From DASSUW01 sp963803335 (GTDB lineage: Bacteria; Actinomycetota; Thermoleophilia; Solirubrobacterales; Solirubrobacteraceae): a stretch of DNA of 64,000 bases. How positions within the stretch are numbered: position 1 is the stretch's first letter; every line of letters starts with the position of its first letter. The notes below the pieces were generated by a model. That model saw nothing but the letters and a program-made list of their open reading frames with translations, was not told where the DNA came from and searched no databases. The stretch covers positions 62,001 through 126,000 of the forward strand of contig CAWDME010000013.1 of NCBI GenBank assembly GCA_963803335.1, in the 5' to 3' direction. The translations under genes were made by a program, and so were the position numbers. Shown here in pieces: positions 1 to 11,311 of the stretch.

Positions 1-1070
1 GCAAGCTCCATCCCGACCTGCAGATCGACTGGCTCGCGCAGGACCCGGTCACACTCGTGCTCGAGGCGTGCGGCGAGACGATCCATCCCGCCAGCGCGCT
101 GCTCGCCAACGAGTCGAGCCACATCGCCGCGGAGTCGAGCGGGCACGAGCTCAACGCGTTCCAGGCGGTCCGCCGGATGGACGAGATCCTGCTCGCCAAC
201 TTCATGGTCTTCGACGACCTCGTGCGCGAGGAGCAGTACGACCTGTGGATCGGCGACGAGGCGTGGGAGCTCGACTTCTTCCTGCATGAGAACCCGGAGC
301 TCAAGCGCGCCGCCTACGTGTGGCTGACCGACTTCGTCGGCTGGGTCCCGCTGCCGGACGGCGGCGCCGACGAGGCGCGGCTGACGGCCGACTACAACGC
401 CGAGATGATCGAGCAGATCGCGCGCTTCCCGCGCGTGCGCGACCGCGCGATCTTCGTCGGGCAGCCCGATGACATCGTGCCGCTCGACTTCGGCGATGGG
501 CTGCCGGCGATCCGGCCGTGGGTGGAAGAGCACTTCGACTTCTCGGGCTACGTGCTGGCGCCTGAGGCCGGCCCGGCGGCCGAGCGCGAGACCGTCTGCG
601 TCGTCACCGTGGGCGGCTCGGGCGTCGGCGGTGGGCTGCTGCAGCGCGTGATCGACGCCGCGCCGCTGCTCGGCGACCTGCGCATGCTTGTGGTGTGCGG
701 CCCGCGGATCGACCCGGCTTCGCTGTCGGCGCCCGACGGCGTCGAGGTCGTGCCGTACGTGCACCAGCTTGCGCAGCGACTGGCGTCCTGCACGGTGGCG
801 ATCGCCCAGGGCGGCCTGACGACCTGCATGGAGCTGACGGCGGCCAAGACCCCGTTCGTTTATGCCCCGCTGGCGCGGCACTTCGAGCAGAACGTCCACG
901 TGCGTCACCGGCTCGAGCGCTACGGCGCCGGCCGGGCGATCGACCTCGCGACGGCGACGCCGGAGTCGATCGCCGCGGCGATCACCGGCGCGCTCGACCA
1001 GCCCGCGCCGGCGGACGTCGAGCGCGACGGCGCGGCGCGGGCCGCCGCGCTCATCGCCGAACTGTTGTAA
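1..1070 (+). CDS. MurG-like glycosyltransferase, start outside window
   Basis: The reading frame is open from base 3 to a TAA at 1068-1070, so the true start lies to the left; a GTG at 57 is in frame but the protein-like sequence (KLHPDLQIDWLAQ) continues before it. The C-terminal half resembles the nucleotide-sugar binding domain of MurG/GT28 enzymes: a glycine-rich VTVGGSGVGG segment, VVPYVHQLAQRL, then AQGGLTTCMELTAAKTPFVY and an arginine-rich RHFEQNVHVRHRL. It probably transfers a sugar from a nucleotide donor. The acceptor cannot be told. It ends 77 bases before deoB on the same strand. Confidence 0.75.
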   Translation, partial: KLHPDLQIDWLAQDPVTLVLEACGETIHPASALLANESSHIAAESSGHELNAFQAVRRMDEILLANFMVFDDLVREEQYDLWIGDEAWELDFFLHENPELKRAAYVWLTDFVGWVPLPDGGADEARLTADYNAEMIEQIARFPRVRDRAIFVGQPDDIVPLDFGDGLPAIRPWVEEHFDFSGYVLAPEAGPAAERETVCVVTVGGSGVGGGLLQRVIDAAPLLGDLRMLVVCGPRIDPASLSAPDGVEVVPYVHQLAQRLASCTVAIAQGGLTTCMELTAAKTPFVYAPLARHFEQNVHVRHRLERYGAGRAIDLATATPESIAAAITGALDQPAPADVERDGAARAAALIAELL

Positions 1071-1147
1071 ACGGTTTCGCCCGATCACCGTCGCCCTCGG
1101 TTCCGGCCTCTCGAGGCGCCCGGCGAGCGACGGATATCGTCCGGCGC

Positions 1148-2299
1148 GTGCGGAGAGCCTTCGTCGTCGTCATCGACGCCTGTGGAGTGGGCGAGCTGCC
1201 CGACAGCGCCGACTACGGCGACGCGGGCGCGAACACGCTCGGGCACGTGGCCGAGGCGGTCGGTGGGCTCGACCTGCCGGTGCTGACCTCGCTCGGGCTC
1301 GGCAACATCATGCCGCTGCGCGGTGCGCCGCCCGTCGAGCATCCGGTCGTCCACGGCCGCCTGCACCCGCTCGGTCCCGGCAAGGAGACGGTCACCGGGC
1401 ACTGGGAGCTGATGGGCGTCATCACCCCGGTCGCGCTGCGCACGTACCCGCATGGGTTCCCGGAGGACGTCGTCGACGCCCTGCGCGCCGCCACCGGCCG
1501 CGGCATCCTCTGTAACCGCCCGTACTCGGGCACCGAGGTCATCGACGACTACGGCGCAGAGCATATGCGGACCGGCGACCTGATCGTCTACACGTCGGCC
1601 GACTCCGTCCTGCAGATTGCCGCGCACGTCGAGGTCGTGCCACCGGAGGAGCTGTACACGGCCTGCGCCGCGGCACGGCAGATCATGACCGGCGAGCACG
1701 CCGTCGGCCGTGTGATCGCGCGGCCGTTCCGTGGCGAGCCGGGTGCGTTCGTGCGCACCGAGGGGCGGCGCGACCTCGCGCTCGACCCGCCCGGCCGCTC
1801 GTATTTGCAGGAGCTCCAGGCCGCCGGGATCCCCGTCCACACGGTCGGCAAGATCGGCCAGGTGTTCAACTCGGTCGGCGTCGACGAGCAGCACAAGGGC
1901 TCGACCAACGCGGCGGCGATCGCAGCCACCGCTGAGCTGATCCGCGACCTCGACGGCGGCTTCGTGTTCGCCAACCTCGTCGAGACCGATCAGGTCTTCG
2001 GCCATCGCAACGACGTGCCAGGTTTCCACGGCGCGTTGCAGGGAATCGATAGGGCCGTGGGGGACTGGCTCGAGCACCTGGACGCGGAGCGCGACCTGCT
2101 CGTGCTGACCGCCGACCACGGCGTCGACCCGACGCTCCCCGGCACCGACCACACGCGCGAGCACGTGCCGCTCCTCGCCCGCTTCGCCGGCGACGGCGGC
2201 CGCCGCCACGACGGGCCGTTCGCCGACGTCGGGGCGTCCGTGCTGCGCTGGCTCGCCGGCCGCGACGCCGACCTCCCGGGAGATCCGTTCCTCCCGTGA
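1148..2299 (+). CDS. deoB: Phosphopentomutase
   Basis: Interconverts ribose-1-phosphate and ribose-5-phosphate (and the deoxy forms) in nucleoside salvage. The 383-residue protein is normal length for DeoB. A metal-binding Asp sits in VVVIDACGVGELPDS near the start, KETVTGHWE around residues 79-87 is the segment bearing the phosphorylated threonine in this alkaline phosphatase superfamily, and the C-terminal metal ligands are in TADHGVDPT and GTDHTREH. GTG at 1148 is chosen because the family's conserved N-terminus begins there; the frame stays open upstream but without family-like sequence. Its TGA overlaps the GTG of the next gene, so the two are probably co-translated. Confidence 0.95.
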   Translation: MRRAFVVVIDACGVGELPDSADYGDAGANTLGHVAEAVGGLDLPVLTSLGLGNIMPLRGAPPVEHPVVHGRLHPLGPGKETVTGHWELMGVITPVALRTYPHGFPEDVVDALRAATGRGILCNRPYSGTEVIDDYGAEHMRTGDLIVYTSADSVLQIAAHVEVVPPEELYTACAAARQIMTGEHAVGRVIARPFRGEPGAFVRTEGRRDLALDPPGRSYLQELQAAGIPVHTVGKIGQVFNSVGVDEQHKGSTNAAAIAATAELIRDLDGGFVFANLVETDQVFGHRNDVPGFHGALQGIDRAVGDWLEHLDAERDLLVLTADHGVDPTLPGTDHTREHVPLLARFAGDGGRRHDGPFADVGASVLRWLAGRDADLPGDPFLP

Positions 2300-3462
2300 G
2301 GGCCGCCGCGGCGCTCGCGGTCCTCGTGATGGTGGCGGGCTGCAGCGGGGGCGGACGCTCAGGGAGGCCGACGCCGTCGCCCGGCGCGCAGGGGCGCGTC
2401 ACGCCGCCGCCGCCGAGTGACGAGGAGCTCGTCGCGAACGTGCTGCGCGACCGCGCCGACGCGCTCGAGGCCGGCATCCGGCGCGCGTACCTCGCCACGT
2501 CCACTCGCGGCATGGGGCGCCGGGATGCCGTCGCCGTCGCGCGCGCGAAGCGGCTGCAGCTGCGCGACGTCGAGCTCGACCCGGGCTCGATCGCCGTCAA
2601 GGGGCGGCGCGCGACGACGACCGTGGAGGAGCGGTTCGGGATGGCGCGTGTGCGCGGCGAGTTCGAGAGCCGCCGCCGCGCCGTGCTCGTGAAGCGCGGA
2701 GGGCACTGGCGCGTCGCGGCCGTGCAGGGGCGGCGTGGGCTGCCGCCGTGGGACGTCGCGGAATTCCGCGAGCGCCGGACGCGGCACTTCGTGGTGCTCG
2801 AACCGGGCTCGATGCGGCTCGACTCGCTGCTCGGCGATCTGGAGAGCGGCTACGCGGCCATGCGCACGCGGCTCGAGCAGCACCTCCGGCGCCGTTACCT
2901 GGTCATCGTCGCGGCCGATCCGGGCCAGGCGCGGGCGCTGACCGACCAGATCCAGGGTCTCGCGGGCCTGGCGGCGATCTCGGACGCCACCATCCGCGAG
3001 CACGGCGCGGCGCAGGCGGTGAGCAGCGTGGTCTCGCTGCGGCTGCTCGTCGTCTACAGCGCGTACGCGGGCCTGACCGCCGAGGGCCGCGGCAGGACGA
3101 TCGCGCACGAGCTCACGCACGCCGCGCTCGCAGGCTCGACGTCAGGCCGCACGCCGGCGTGGCTGGTCGAGGGCGTGGCGATGTACGTGTCCGGCGATCG
3201 GCGGCCCGCGTCGCCGGACCCGAATCTGGCCGCGCTGTCGCAGCCGGGCGCGATCGCCAAGCTCAGCGGCACCGCGCAGGCGCACGCGTACGCGACCAGC
3301 TCAGCAGCGGCGTTCGCGATCGTCGATCGCTGGGGCGGCGCGAAGCTGCTCAAGCTCTACAACGAGTTCAGCGACAGCTCGCTGCGAGGGAAGCCGGGCC
3401 CCCAGCTCGTCAACCGCGCGCTGCGACGAGAGCTGGGGATCGGCCTCTCGAACCTCTTATAG
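2296..3462 (+). CDS. Exported lipoprotein with HExxH peptidase-like domain
   Basis: The 388-residue product begins with a lipoprotein signal whose lipobox VAGC puts the lipidated Cys near residue 16, so it is predicted to be anchored outside the membrane. A linker rich in Pro and Gly follows, then an NTF2-like region to about residue 150. The C-terminal part carries IAHELTHAAL (HELTH at residues 271-275) and then WLVEGVAMYVSG, the zinc site and downstream Glu typical of MA-clan metallopeptidases. GTG 2296 overlaps the deoB stop by four bases. The substrate is unknown. Confidence 0.8.
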   Translation: MRAAAALAVLVMVAGCSGGGRSGRPTPSPGAQGRVTPPPPSDEELVANVLRDRADALEAGIRRAYLATSTRGMGRRDAVAVARAKRLQLRDVELDPGSIAVKGRRATTTVEERFGMARVRGEFESRRRAVLVKRGGHWRVAAVQGRRGLPPWDVAEFRERRTRHFVVLEPGSMRLDSLLGDLESGYAAMRTRLEQHLRRRYLVIVAADPGQARALTDQIQGLAGLAAISDATIREHGAAQAVSSVVSLRLLVVYSAYAGLTAEGRGRTIAHELTHAALAGSTSGRTPAWLVEGVAMYVSGDRRPASPDPNLAALSQPGAIAKLSGTAQAHAYATSSAAAFAIVDRWGGAKLLKLYNEFSDSSLRGKPGPQLVNRALRRELGIGLSNLL

Positions 3463-3521
3463 GGTGTTTCGCCCTCCGGTCGCCGGAAACCCCACCCGGC
3501 GACCTGCGTGCGACGTTACAT

Positions 3522-4364
3522 ATGCCGGAGCTGCCAGAGGTCGAGACGATCCGCCGCCATCTCGCGCCCCACGTCGAGGGGCGGACGCTGCGCGAGCTGG
3601 AGGTGCTCGACGAGCGCTGGACGCGCCCGCTGGCGGGCGCGGAGGTCGCGGCAGCGGTGCAGGGCCGCCGGGTGGAGCGGCTGGGGCGGCGGGGCAAGTA
3701 CCTGATCTGGGAGCTCTCCGAAGACGTCTACCTGCTCCAGCACCTGCGCATGACCGGCACGCTGCTGCTCGATCCGCTCGGTGCCCCGCCGTACACCCGC
3801 GTGTGGTTCCGGCTCGACGGCCACGACCTCGCGTACACCGACCCGCGCCGCTTCGGTACGGGCGAGCTGGCGCTCGGCGGCGCTGCGCTGGACGCGTTCT
3901 TCGCCGAGCGGCTGGGGCTGGAGCCGTTCGACGAGGCCTTCACCACCGCGCACCTGCACGCGCTGACGCGGATGTCGCGGGCGCCGGTGAAGGCGTTCCT
4001 ACTCGACCAGAAGCGCGTGGCGGGAGTGGGGAACATCTACGCCGACGAGGCGCTGTTCCGCGCGGGGATCCACCCGCTGCGGCCGGCCAACCGGCTCACG
4101 CGGGCGCAGGTCGACGCGCTGCGCGAGGGCGTGATCGAGTCGCTCAGCGCGGGCATCGCGGCCAAGGGCGCGAGCATCGACGACTTCCGCGACCCGGGCG
4201 GCGTCGCCGGCACGTTCCAGGACCGCTTCCTCATCCACCTGCGCGAGGGGCAGCCGTGCACGCGCTGCGGCCGGGCCGTGCGCAAGCTGCGCGCCGGGGG
4301 GCGCGGGACCTACGTGTGCGAGAGCTGTCAGCCGCGACCGCGCGCTACGCGGCGGCTTCGGTGA
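3522..4364 (+). CDS. mutM: Formamidopyrimidine-DNA glycosylase (Fpg)
   Basis: Removes oxidised purines such as 8-oxoguanine from DNA and cleaves the abasic site. The 280-residue protein starts MPELPEVETIRRHL; after Met removal Pro becomes the catalytic N-terminal residue, followed by the essential Glu. A Lys in GRRGKYLIW matches the beta-F loop lysine, VKAFLLDQKRVAGVGNIYADE is the helix-two-turn-helix, and CTRCG...CESCQ near the end forms the four-Cys zinc finger. ATG 3522 is forced by the conserved N-terminus. The last 20 bases overlap the convergent glutaredoxin gene. Confidence 0.97.
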   Translation: MPELPEVETIRRHLAPHVEGRTLRELEVLDERWTRPLAGAEVAAAVQGRRVERLGRRGKYLIWELSEDVYLLQHLRMTGTLLLDPLGAPPYTRVWFRLDGHDLAYTDPRRFGTGELALGGAALDAFFAERLGLEPFDEAFTTAHLHALTRMSRAPVKAFLLDQKRVAGVGNIYADEALFRAGIHPLRPANRLTRAQVDALREGVIESLSAGIAAKGASIDDFRDPGGVAGTFQDRFLIHLREGQPCTRCGRAVRKLRAGGRGTYVCESCQPRPRATRRLR

Positions 4365-4605
4365 GCTCGGCGAGGCGGCCGGCCTTGTCGGCCGCGACCA
4401 GCTCCTGGTAGCCGCCGATCGGCTGGCCGTCGATGACGACCTGGGGGAACGTCATCATCCCGGTCAGCCGCACGAGCTCGGCACGGCCCAACGGATCCTT
4501 GGCGAGATTGATCTCGGCGAAGGGGACGTTCCGCTTCGTGAGTAGAGACTTCGCCACGCGGCAGAACCCACACGGCTCAGTCGTGTAAATCGTGACCCTG
4601 CTCAA
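4345..4605 (-). CDS. Glutaredoxin family protein
   Basis: A small cytoplasmic thiol-disulfide oxidoreductase of 86 residues. The redox centre TTEPCGFCRVAKSL has CGFC rather than the classic CPYC. Then come FAEINL, the cis-Pro segment MTFPQVVIDGQPIGGYQEL and a final acidic helix, the usual glutaredoxin order. The only start that removes non-family sequence is TTG at 4605, giving MSRVTIYTTEPCGFC; no strong ribosome binding site precedes it. The 3' end overlaps mutM. The gene diverges from recO across only 21 bases. Confidence 0.88.
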   Translation of the reverse strand: MSRVTIYTTEPCGFCRVAKSLLTKRNVPFAEINLAKDPLGRAELVRLTGMMTFPQVVIDGQPIGGYQELVAADKAGRLAELTEAAA

Positions 4606-4626
4606 GACTTCACTAAATATAGCGAC
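4606..4626. promoter_or_regulatory. Putative bidirectional promoter, glutaredoxin/recO
   Basis: These 21 bases separate two divergent start codons. They contain CACTAAATATAG, an AT-rich stretch that stands out in this GC-rich DNA. A TAAATAT -10-like element on the plus strand sits 6 bases before the recO GTG, and TATATT on the minus strand sits about 10 bases before the glutaredoxin TTG. The spacing fits leaderless transcripts in both directions. This is inference from position and composition. Confidence 0.45.
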
Positions 4627-5349
4627 GTGCCCGGCTCCCTGAAGACGGAAGGGATCGTCCTGCGCAGCCTCCGCTTCGGCGAGGCGGACCGGATCTTGCA
4701 CCTCTATACCCCGGATCGCGGGCGGGTCAGCGCCATCGCCAAAGGGGTGCGCCGGGCCAAGTCGCGCTTCGGCGGAAGGCTGGAGCCGTTCTTCCGCCTC
4801 AACCTCGTGCTTTACGAGGGCCGCAGCGAGTTGCTGACCGTCACGAGCGCCGAGACCGTCGCCGCGTACCCGCGGCTGCGCGAGGACGGCGGCGCGCTCG
4901 ATGGGGCCGCCCGTGCCTGCGAGGCCGTCGCCCGCGTGTTCGACGACGGCGACCCGCACCGCGGCGTCTACCACCTGCTCGCCAACGAGCTCGCGCTGCT
5001 GGATGGCGATCCGGCGCGGGCCGGCCGCTCCAACGCGCTCGCCTTCCGGCTCAAGCTGCTGCTCGCCGCGGGCTTCGCTCCCCACCTGGCGGCGTGCGCT
5101 TCGTGCGGCGAGACCGAGCACCTGATGGGCTTCTCGGGCGCCGCCGGCGGCGTCGTCTGCGCCGCCTGCGAGGCGAGCGCGTTCCCGCTCGACCAGGACG
5201 CGCACGACTTCATGGTGGCCGCGCTCGGGAGGCCTCTGGCCGAGGCGCCGGATGCCCCGCCGCGCGCGCTCGCCCAGGCCGAGCGGGCGATCCTGGAGAC
5301 GCTCGAGCATCACGGCCATGTGCGGCTGAGGCCGGTGGGGCGGGGGTAG
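4627..5349 (+). CDS. recO: DNA repair protein RecO
   Basis: RecO loads RecA onto SSB-coated DNA with RecR in the RecFOR recombination pathway. The 240-residue length is typical. The N-terminal OB fold is recognisable from KTEGIVLRSLRFGEADRIL through RVSAIAKGVRRAKSRFGG; the C-terminal part carries a four-Cys zinc site, CASCGE and CAACEA. The start is GTG 4627, which lies right after the AT-rich divergent promoter. The gap to ppdK is 10 bases, so the two may be co-transcribed. Confidence 0.95.
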   Translation: MPGSLKTEGIVLRSLRFGEADRILHLYTPDRGRVSAIAKGVRRAKSRFGGRLEPFFRLNLVLYEGRSELLTVTSAETVAAYPRLREDGGALDGAARACEAVARVFDDGDPHRGVYHLLANELALLDGDPARAGRSNALAFRLKLLLAAGFAPHLAACASCGETEHLMGFSGAAGGVVCAACEASAFPLDQDAHDFMVAALGRPLAEAPDAPPRALAQAERAILETLEHHGHVRLRPVGRG

Positions 5350-5359
5350 GATCGCGGCC

Positions 5360-7969
<2,610 letters not shown>

Positions 7970-7975
7970 CGTGAA

Positions 7976-7990
7976 GGCCCACGTTGGGCC
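7976..7990 (+). terminator. Short hairpin after ppdK
   Basis: GGCCCA-CGT-TGGGCC is a perfect six-base-pair stem with a three-base loop beginning 7 bases after the ppdK stop. No T-run follows, so its role as a terminator is only a guess from position. Confidence 0.35.
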
Positions 7991-8032
7991 GTATACCTCG
8001 AGGCTCTGTAGACGAGCGAGGGGAGTGACGCG

Positions 8033-8425
8033 ATGGTGCCCATGGCGGCCGACTATCCGTTCCTGGACGTCCTGTGGTCCATGATCATCTTCTTCTTCTG
8101 GGTGATCTGGATCTGGATCGTCATCACGGTCCTGATCGACATCTTCCGGCGGGACGACATCGGCGGTGGGTCGAAGGCCCTGTGGGTGATCTTCGTCGTG
8201 ATCCTGCCGTGGCTCGGTGTGCTGGTGTACCTGATCGCGCAGCACGACGGGATGCGCGAGCGCAGCATCCGGCAGGCCCAGGACCAGAAGCAGCAGTTCG
8301 ACTCGTACGTGCGCGAGGCCGCGGGCGGATCCGCGGACCAGATCGCCAAGGCCAAGGAGCTGCTCGATTCGGGCGCGATCACCCAGGAAGAGTTCGCCTC
8401 GCTGAAGGCAAAGGCGCTCGCTTAG
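8033..8425 (+). CDS. PLDc_N/SHOCT membrane protein
   Basis: This 130-residue protein has two hydrophobic segments (about residues 12-36 and 48-68, with an RRDD loop between), the pattern of the phospholipase D nuclease N-terminal (PLDc_N) family. The C-terminal AKELLDSGAITQEEFASLKAKAL is a SHOCT motif, a short oligomerisation element. Such proteins are small inner-membrane proteins of unknown role. ATG 8033 follows GAGGGGAG 9 bases upstream; an in-frame ATG at 8042 is an alternative start. Confidence 0.85.
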   Translation: MVPMAADYPFLDVLWSMIIFFFWVIWIWIVITVLIDIFRRDDIGGGSKALWVIFVVILPWLGVLVYLIAQHDGMRERSIRQAQDQKQQFDSYVREAAGGSADQIAKAKELLDSGAITQEEFASLKAKALA

Positions 8426-8445
8426 CGTCGTCTTCGTCACGAAAT

Positions 8446-8472
8446 CCCGCGCATTCCGTCACAAGGCGCGGG
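8446..8472. repeat. Inverted repeat between membrane protein gene and dgt
   Basis: CCCGCGC and GCGCGGG form seven-base arms around a 13-base loop in the 61-base gap before dgt. It could terminate the 8033-8425 transcript; there is no T-run. Confidence 0.3.
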
Positions 8473-8474
8473 TC

Positions 8475-8494
8475 CTGACCGTTTCGGTGGTCAG
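8475..8494. repeat. Inverted repeat over the upstream dgt start
   Basis: CTGACC and GGTCAG are separated by eight bases and cover the GTG at 8487, the most upstream possible dgt start. If this hairpin or operator is real, translation more likely begins at ATG 8496 or GTG 8505, just after it. Confidence 0.3.
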
Positions 8495-9491
8495 AATGGG
8501 TGTCGTGCTCGTCGCGGACGACTACGCGGCCCGGGTACGGGCGTACGAGGAGGCGCATCTGTCGCCACTCGCCGCGCGCTCGTATCCGGCCGACCGCCAG
8601 CGCGAAGAGCCCGACTGCGGGCTGCGCACGCCGTTCCAGCGCGACCGCGACCGGATCGTGCACTCGAAGGCGTTCCGGCGGCTCAAGCACAAGACCCAGG
8701 TCTTCGTAGCCCCGGAGGGCGACCACTACCGGACGCGGCTAACGCACACGCTCGAGGCGACGCAGATCTCCCGTACCGTGGCGCGGGCGCTGCGCCTCAA
8801 CGAAGACCTGGTCGAGGCGATCGGGCTCGGGCACGACGTCGGCCACCCGCCGTTCGGCCACATCGGCGAGGACGTGCTCGACCGCTGCGGGCGCGAGCGC
8901 TTCGACCGCGGCTTCCGCCACAACGAGCACTCGCTGCGCGTGGTCGAGGAGCTCAATCTCACGGCCGCGGTGCGTGACGGCATCCTGCGCCACTCGAGCG
9001 GCGCCGGCGAGCCGGCGACGTTGGAGGGCAAGATCGTCCGGCTCGTGGACCGGATCGCGTACATCAACCACGACATCGACGACGCTGTGCGGGCCGGCGT
9101 GCTGGCTCCTAAGGAATTGCCGGTCGAGGACATCGCGGTCCTGGGACAGACCGGCTCGGCGCGCATCGACCGGCTCGTGCACGACCTCGTCGAGCACTCC
9201 GAGCGGGCGGGCGACATCGTGCAGGGCGACGAGGTCGGCGGCGCGATGATGCGCCTGCGCGCGTTCATGTTCGAATACGTCTACCTCGGCCCGACCGCAC
9301 GGGCCGAGCACGCGAAGATCGAGCGCGTGCTGCGCGGGCTGTTCGACTGGTACTGCGCTCATCCCGAAGAGCTGCCGGAGAGCTCGGATGCGCTCGCAGA
9401 CCGCGTAATCGACTGGCTCGCGGGAATGACGGACCGCTACGCGATCCGCGCCTGGACCGAGCGGTTCGTGCCGCAGGGCCTCGCGGTTTAG
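8487..9491 (+). CDS. dgt: Deoxyguanosinetriphosphate triphosphohydrolase-like protein
   Basis: Hydrolyses dGTP (or other dNTPs) to the nucleoside and tripolyphosphate, limiting dNTP pools. The 334-residue HD-domain protein shows the family signature: FRRLKHKTQVF, THTLEATQI (first metal His), GLGHDVGHPPFGHIGE (the HD pair) and HNEHSLRVVEEL. Start choice is uncertain among GTG 8487, ATG 8496 and GTG 8505, because an inverted repeat covers the first. Its TAG at 9489-9491 is followed at once by the dnaG ATG, an arrangement common in Actinobacteria. Confidence 0.93.
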   Translation: MVRMGVVLVADDYAARVRAYEEAHLSPLAARSYPADRQREEPDCGLRTPFQRDRDRIVHSKAFRRLKHKTQVFVAPEGDHYRTRLTHTLEATQISRTVARALRLNEDLVEAIGLGHDVGHPPFGHIGEDVLDRCGRERFDRGFRHNEHSLRVVEELNLTAAVRDGILRHSSGAGEPATLEGKIVRLVDRIAYINHDIDDAVRAGVLAPKELPVEDIAVLGQTGSARIDRLVHDLVEHSERAGDIVQGDEVGGAMMRLRAFMFEYVYLGPTARAEHAKIERVLRGLFDWYCAHPEELPESSDALADRVIDWLAGMTDRYAIRAWTERFVPQGLAV

Positions 9492-11270
9492 ATGGCGCGT
9501 TATACACAGGACTCGCGCGAGCGCGTGCGGGACGCGGTCGACTTCGAGGAGCTCGTCGGCGCGCGCACCGAACTGCGGCGGGCGGGCGCGCGGCGGCTCC
9601 AGGGCCTGTGCCCGTTCCACGACGAGCGGACGCCGTCGTTCGGCATCGACCCCGTCGAGAAGCTCTACCACTGCTTCGGCTGCGGCGTGGGCGGCGATGT
9701 CTTCTCGTTCGTGATGGAGACCGAGGGGCTCGACTTCGCCGGGGCCCTGGAGTCCTTGGCCGACCGCTACGGGGTCGAGCTCGAGCGCGAGGCCGAGGAT
9801 CCCGCGAGCGCCGCGCGGCGCGAGCGGAGCGACCGCCTGCGCGCGCTGCTCGAGCGGACGGCCGCCTACTACGTGCGGGTGCTGTGGGAGTCGCCGGAGG
9901 CGGCTGATGCTCGTTCGTACCTCGCCTCGCGCGGGCTGGAGGAAGGCACGCTGCGCGAGTTTCGCGTCGGCTTGTCGCCGGGGGCGTACGACCGAGTGAT
10001 CACCGCGTCCTCGCGCGCCGGCTACTCGGACTCGGAGCTGCTGGCCTGCGGCCTCGCCTCGCAGCGGCGCGACGGGCGCGGCCTGATCGACCGTTTCCGC
10101 GGCCGGATCATGTTCCCGCTGTGCGACGAGCGCGGGCGCGTGCTCGGCTTCGGCGCGCGCGCGTTGCGGCCGGACGACCGGCCGAAGTACCTGAACTCGT
10201 CCGACAACGAGGTTTTCCACAAGGGCCGGATGGTCTACGGCGCCGACCTCGCCCGCGCAGCGGCGGCACGTGCCGGCCGGCTGGTGCTGGTCGAGGGCTA
10301 CACCGACGTGATCGCGCTGCGCCAGGCCGGCGTGCCCGAGGTCGTGTGCTCGATGGGCACCGCGCTGACCGACCAGCAGGTCGACGCGCTGCGCCGACTC
10401 GCGCCCACCGTGCTGTTCTGCCAGGACCCCGACACCGCCGGCCAGGAGGCGGTCAAGCGCGGCACGACCGCGGTGCGTGCGCTCAACACCCGTACGGCCG
10501 GCCGCGGCCTCGACTTCCGCATCGTGCGTCTGCCGACCGGCAAGGATCCCGCCGACGTGGTGCAGCACGACGGCGCGGACGCGATGCGCTCGCTGCTCGA
10601 GCGCGCGGTGCCTTTGGCCCGGTTCGAGGTCGAGATGGCGCTCGAGGGCGGCAACACGTCGACGACCGAGGGTCGCGACCAGGCCCTGGAGGCCGCCGCC
10701 GCGGCGATCCGCCCGCTGCCGCCGAGCGTGCTGCGCGAGGAGCTCGTGCAGCTCGTCGCCGGCCGCCTCGGCCTGACGGACAGCCTCGTCAGCTCGGCGC
10801 TGCTCACCGGCCGCCGCCCCACGGGTCCCGAGGTGGGCGCGCCGATCGCGGCCAACGGCGCCCGCGCGGCCCTGGATCGCCGCGAGCAGAGCGAGCGAGC
10901 CTTCCTCGCGTACTGCCTCGCACTGCCGGACGAGGGCGAGCAGCGGCTCGCCGCCGCCGACCTCCACGAGCTCTTCTCCGCGCCCGAGACGCGACGTGCC
11001 GCCGAGTACCTGCGCGGCCGCCTGCGCTCACCGGCCGGCGAGCTCCCGGCCGGCGACGAGCCCCTGGCCCGGCTGGTCGCCGAGCTGGTCATCCGTGCCG
11101 GCCAGCTCGAGGCCACGCCCGCCAAGCTCGAGCTCGAGGCCCTGCAGCTCGACCTGCACAACCTCGACCGCCGCATCGCCACCGCCCGCACCGAGGGCCA
11201 CGAGCGCATCCACGACCTCGCGGCCGAGCGCCAGCAGGTCCTCGACGCCATCCGCCACCGCCTGAGCTGA
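9492..11270 (+). CDS. dnaG: DNA primase
   Basis: Synthesises RNA primers at the replication fork. The 592-residue protein has the N-terminal CHC2 zinc finger (C40, H43, C61 and C64, in GLCPFHDERTPSF and YHCFGCG), the RNA polymerase core (FRGRIMFPLCDERG, PKYLNS) and the TOPRIM motifs LVLVEGYTDVIAL and CQDPDTAG. A C-terminal helicase-binding helical domain follows, ending in ERQQVLDAIRHRLS. It starts directly after the dgt stop codon and is probably translated from the same message. Confidence 0.97.
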   Translation: MARYTQDSRERVRDAVDFEELVGARTELRRAGARRLQGLCPFHDERTPSFGIDPVEKLYHCFGCGVGGDVFSFVMETEGLDFAGALESLADRYGVELEREAEDPASAARRERSDRLRALLERTAAYYVRVLWESPEAADARSYLASRGLEEGTLREFRVGLSPGAYDRVITASSRAGYSDSELLACGLASQRRDGRGLIDRFRGRIMFPLCDERGRVLGFGARALRPDDRPKYLNSSDNEVFHKGRMVYGADLARAAAARAGRLVLVEGYTDVIALRQAGVPEVVCSMGTALTDQQVDALRRLAPTVLFCQDPDTAGQEAVKRGTTAVRALNTRTAGRGLDFRIVRLPTGKDPADVVQHDGADAMRSLLERAVPLARFEVEMALEGGNTSTTEGRDQALEAAAAAIRPLPPSVLREELVQLVAGRLGLTDSLVSSALLTGRRPTGPEVGAPIAANGARAALDRREQSERAFLAYCLALPDEGEQRLAAADLHELFSAPETRRAAEYLRGRLRSPAGELPAGDEPLARLVAELVIRAGQLEATPAKLELEALQLDLHNLDRRIATARTEGHERIHDLAAERQQVLDAIRHRLS

Positions 11271-11291
11271 GACGCCGTTCCGTCCGAGATG

Positions 11292-11305
11292 CGAACTAGT
11301 GTTCG
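11292..11305. promoter_or_regulatory. LexA (SOS) box
   Basis: CGAACTAGTGTTCG is a perfect match to the Gram-positive LexA operator CGAAC-N4-GTTCG known from Bacillus and mycobacteria. It ends 6 bases before the ATG of the following HNH gene, so LexA bound here would block its transcription until DNA damage. The match is seen directly; its regulation is inferred from the established motif. Confidence 0.8.
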
Positions 11306-11311
11306 TATCGC

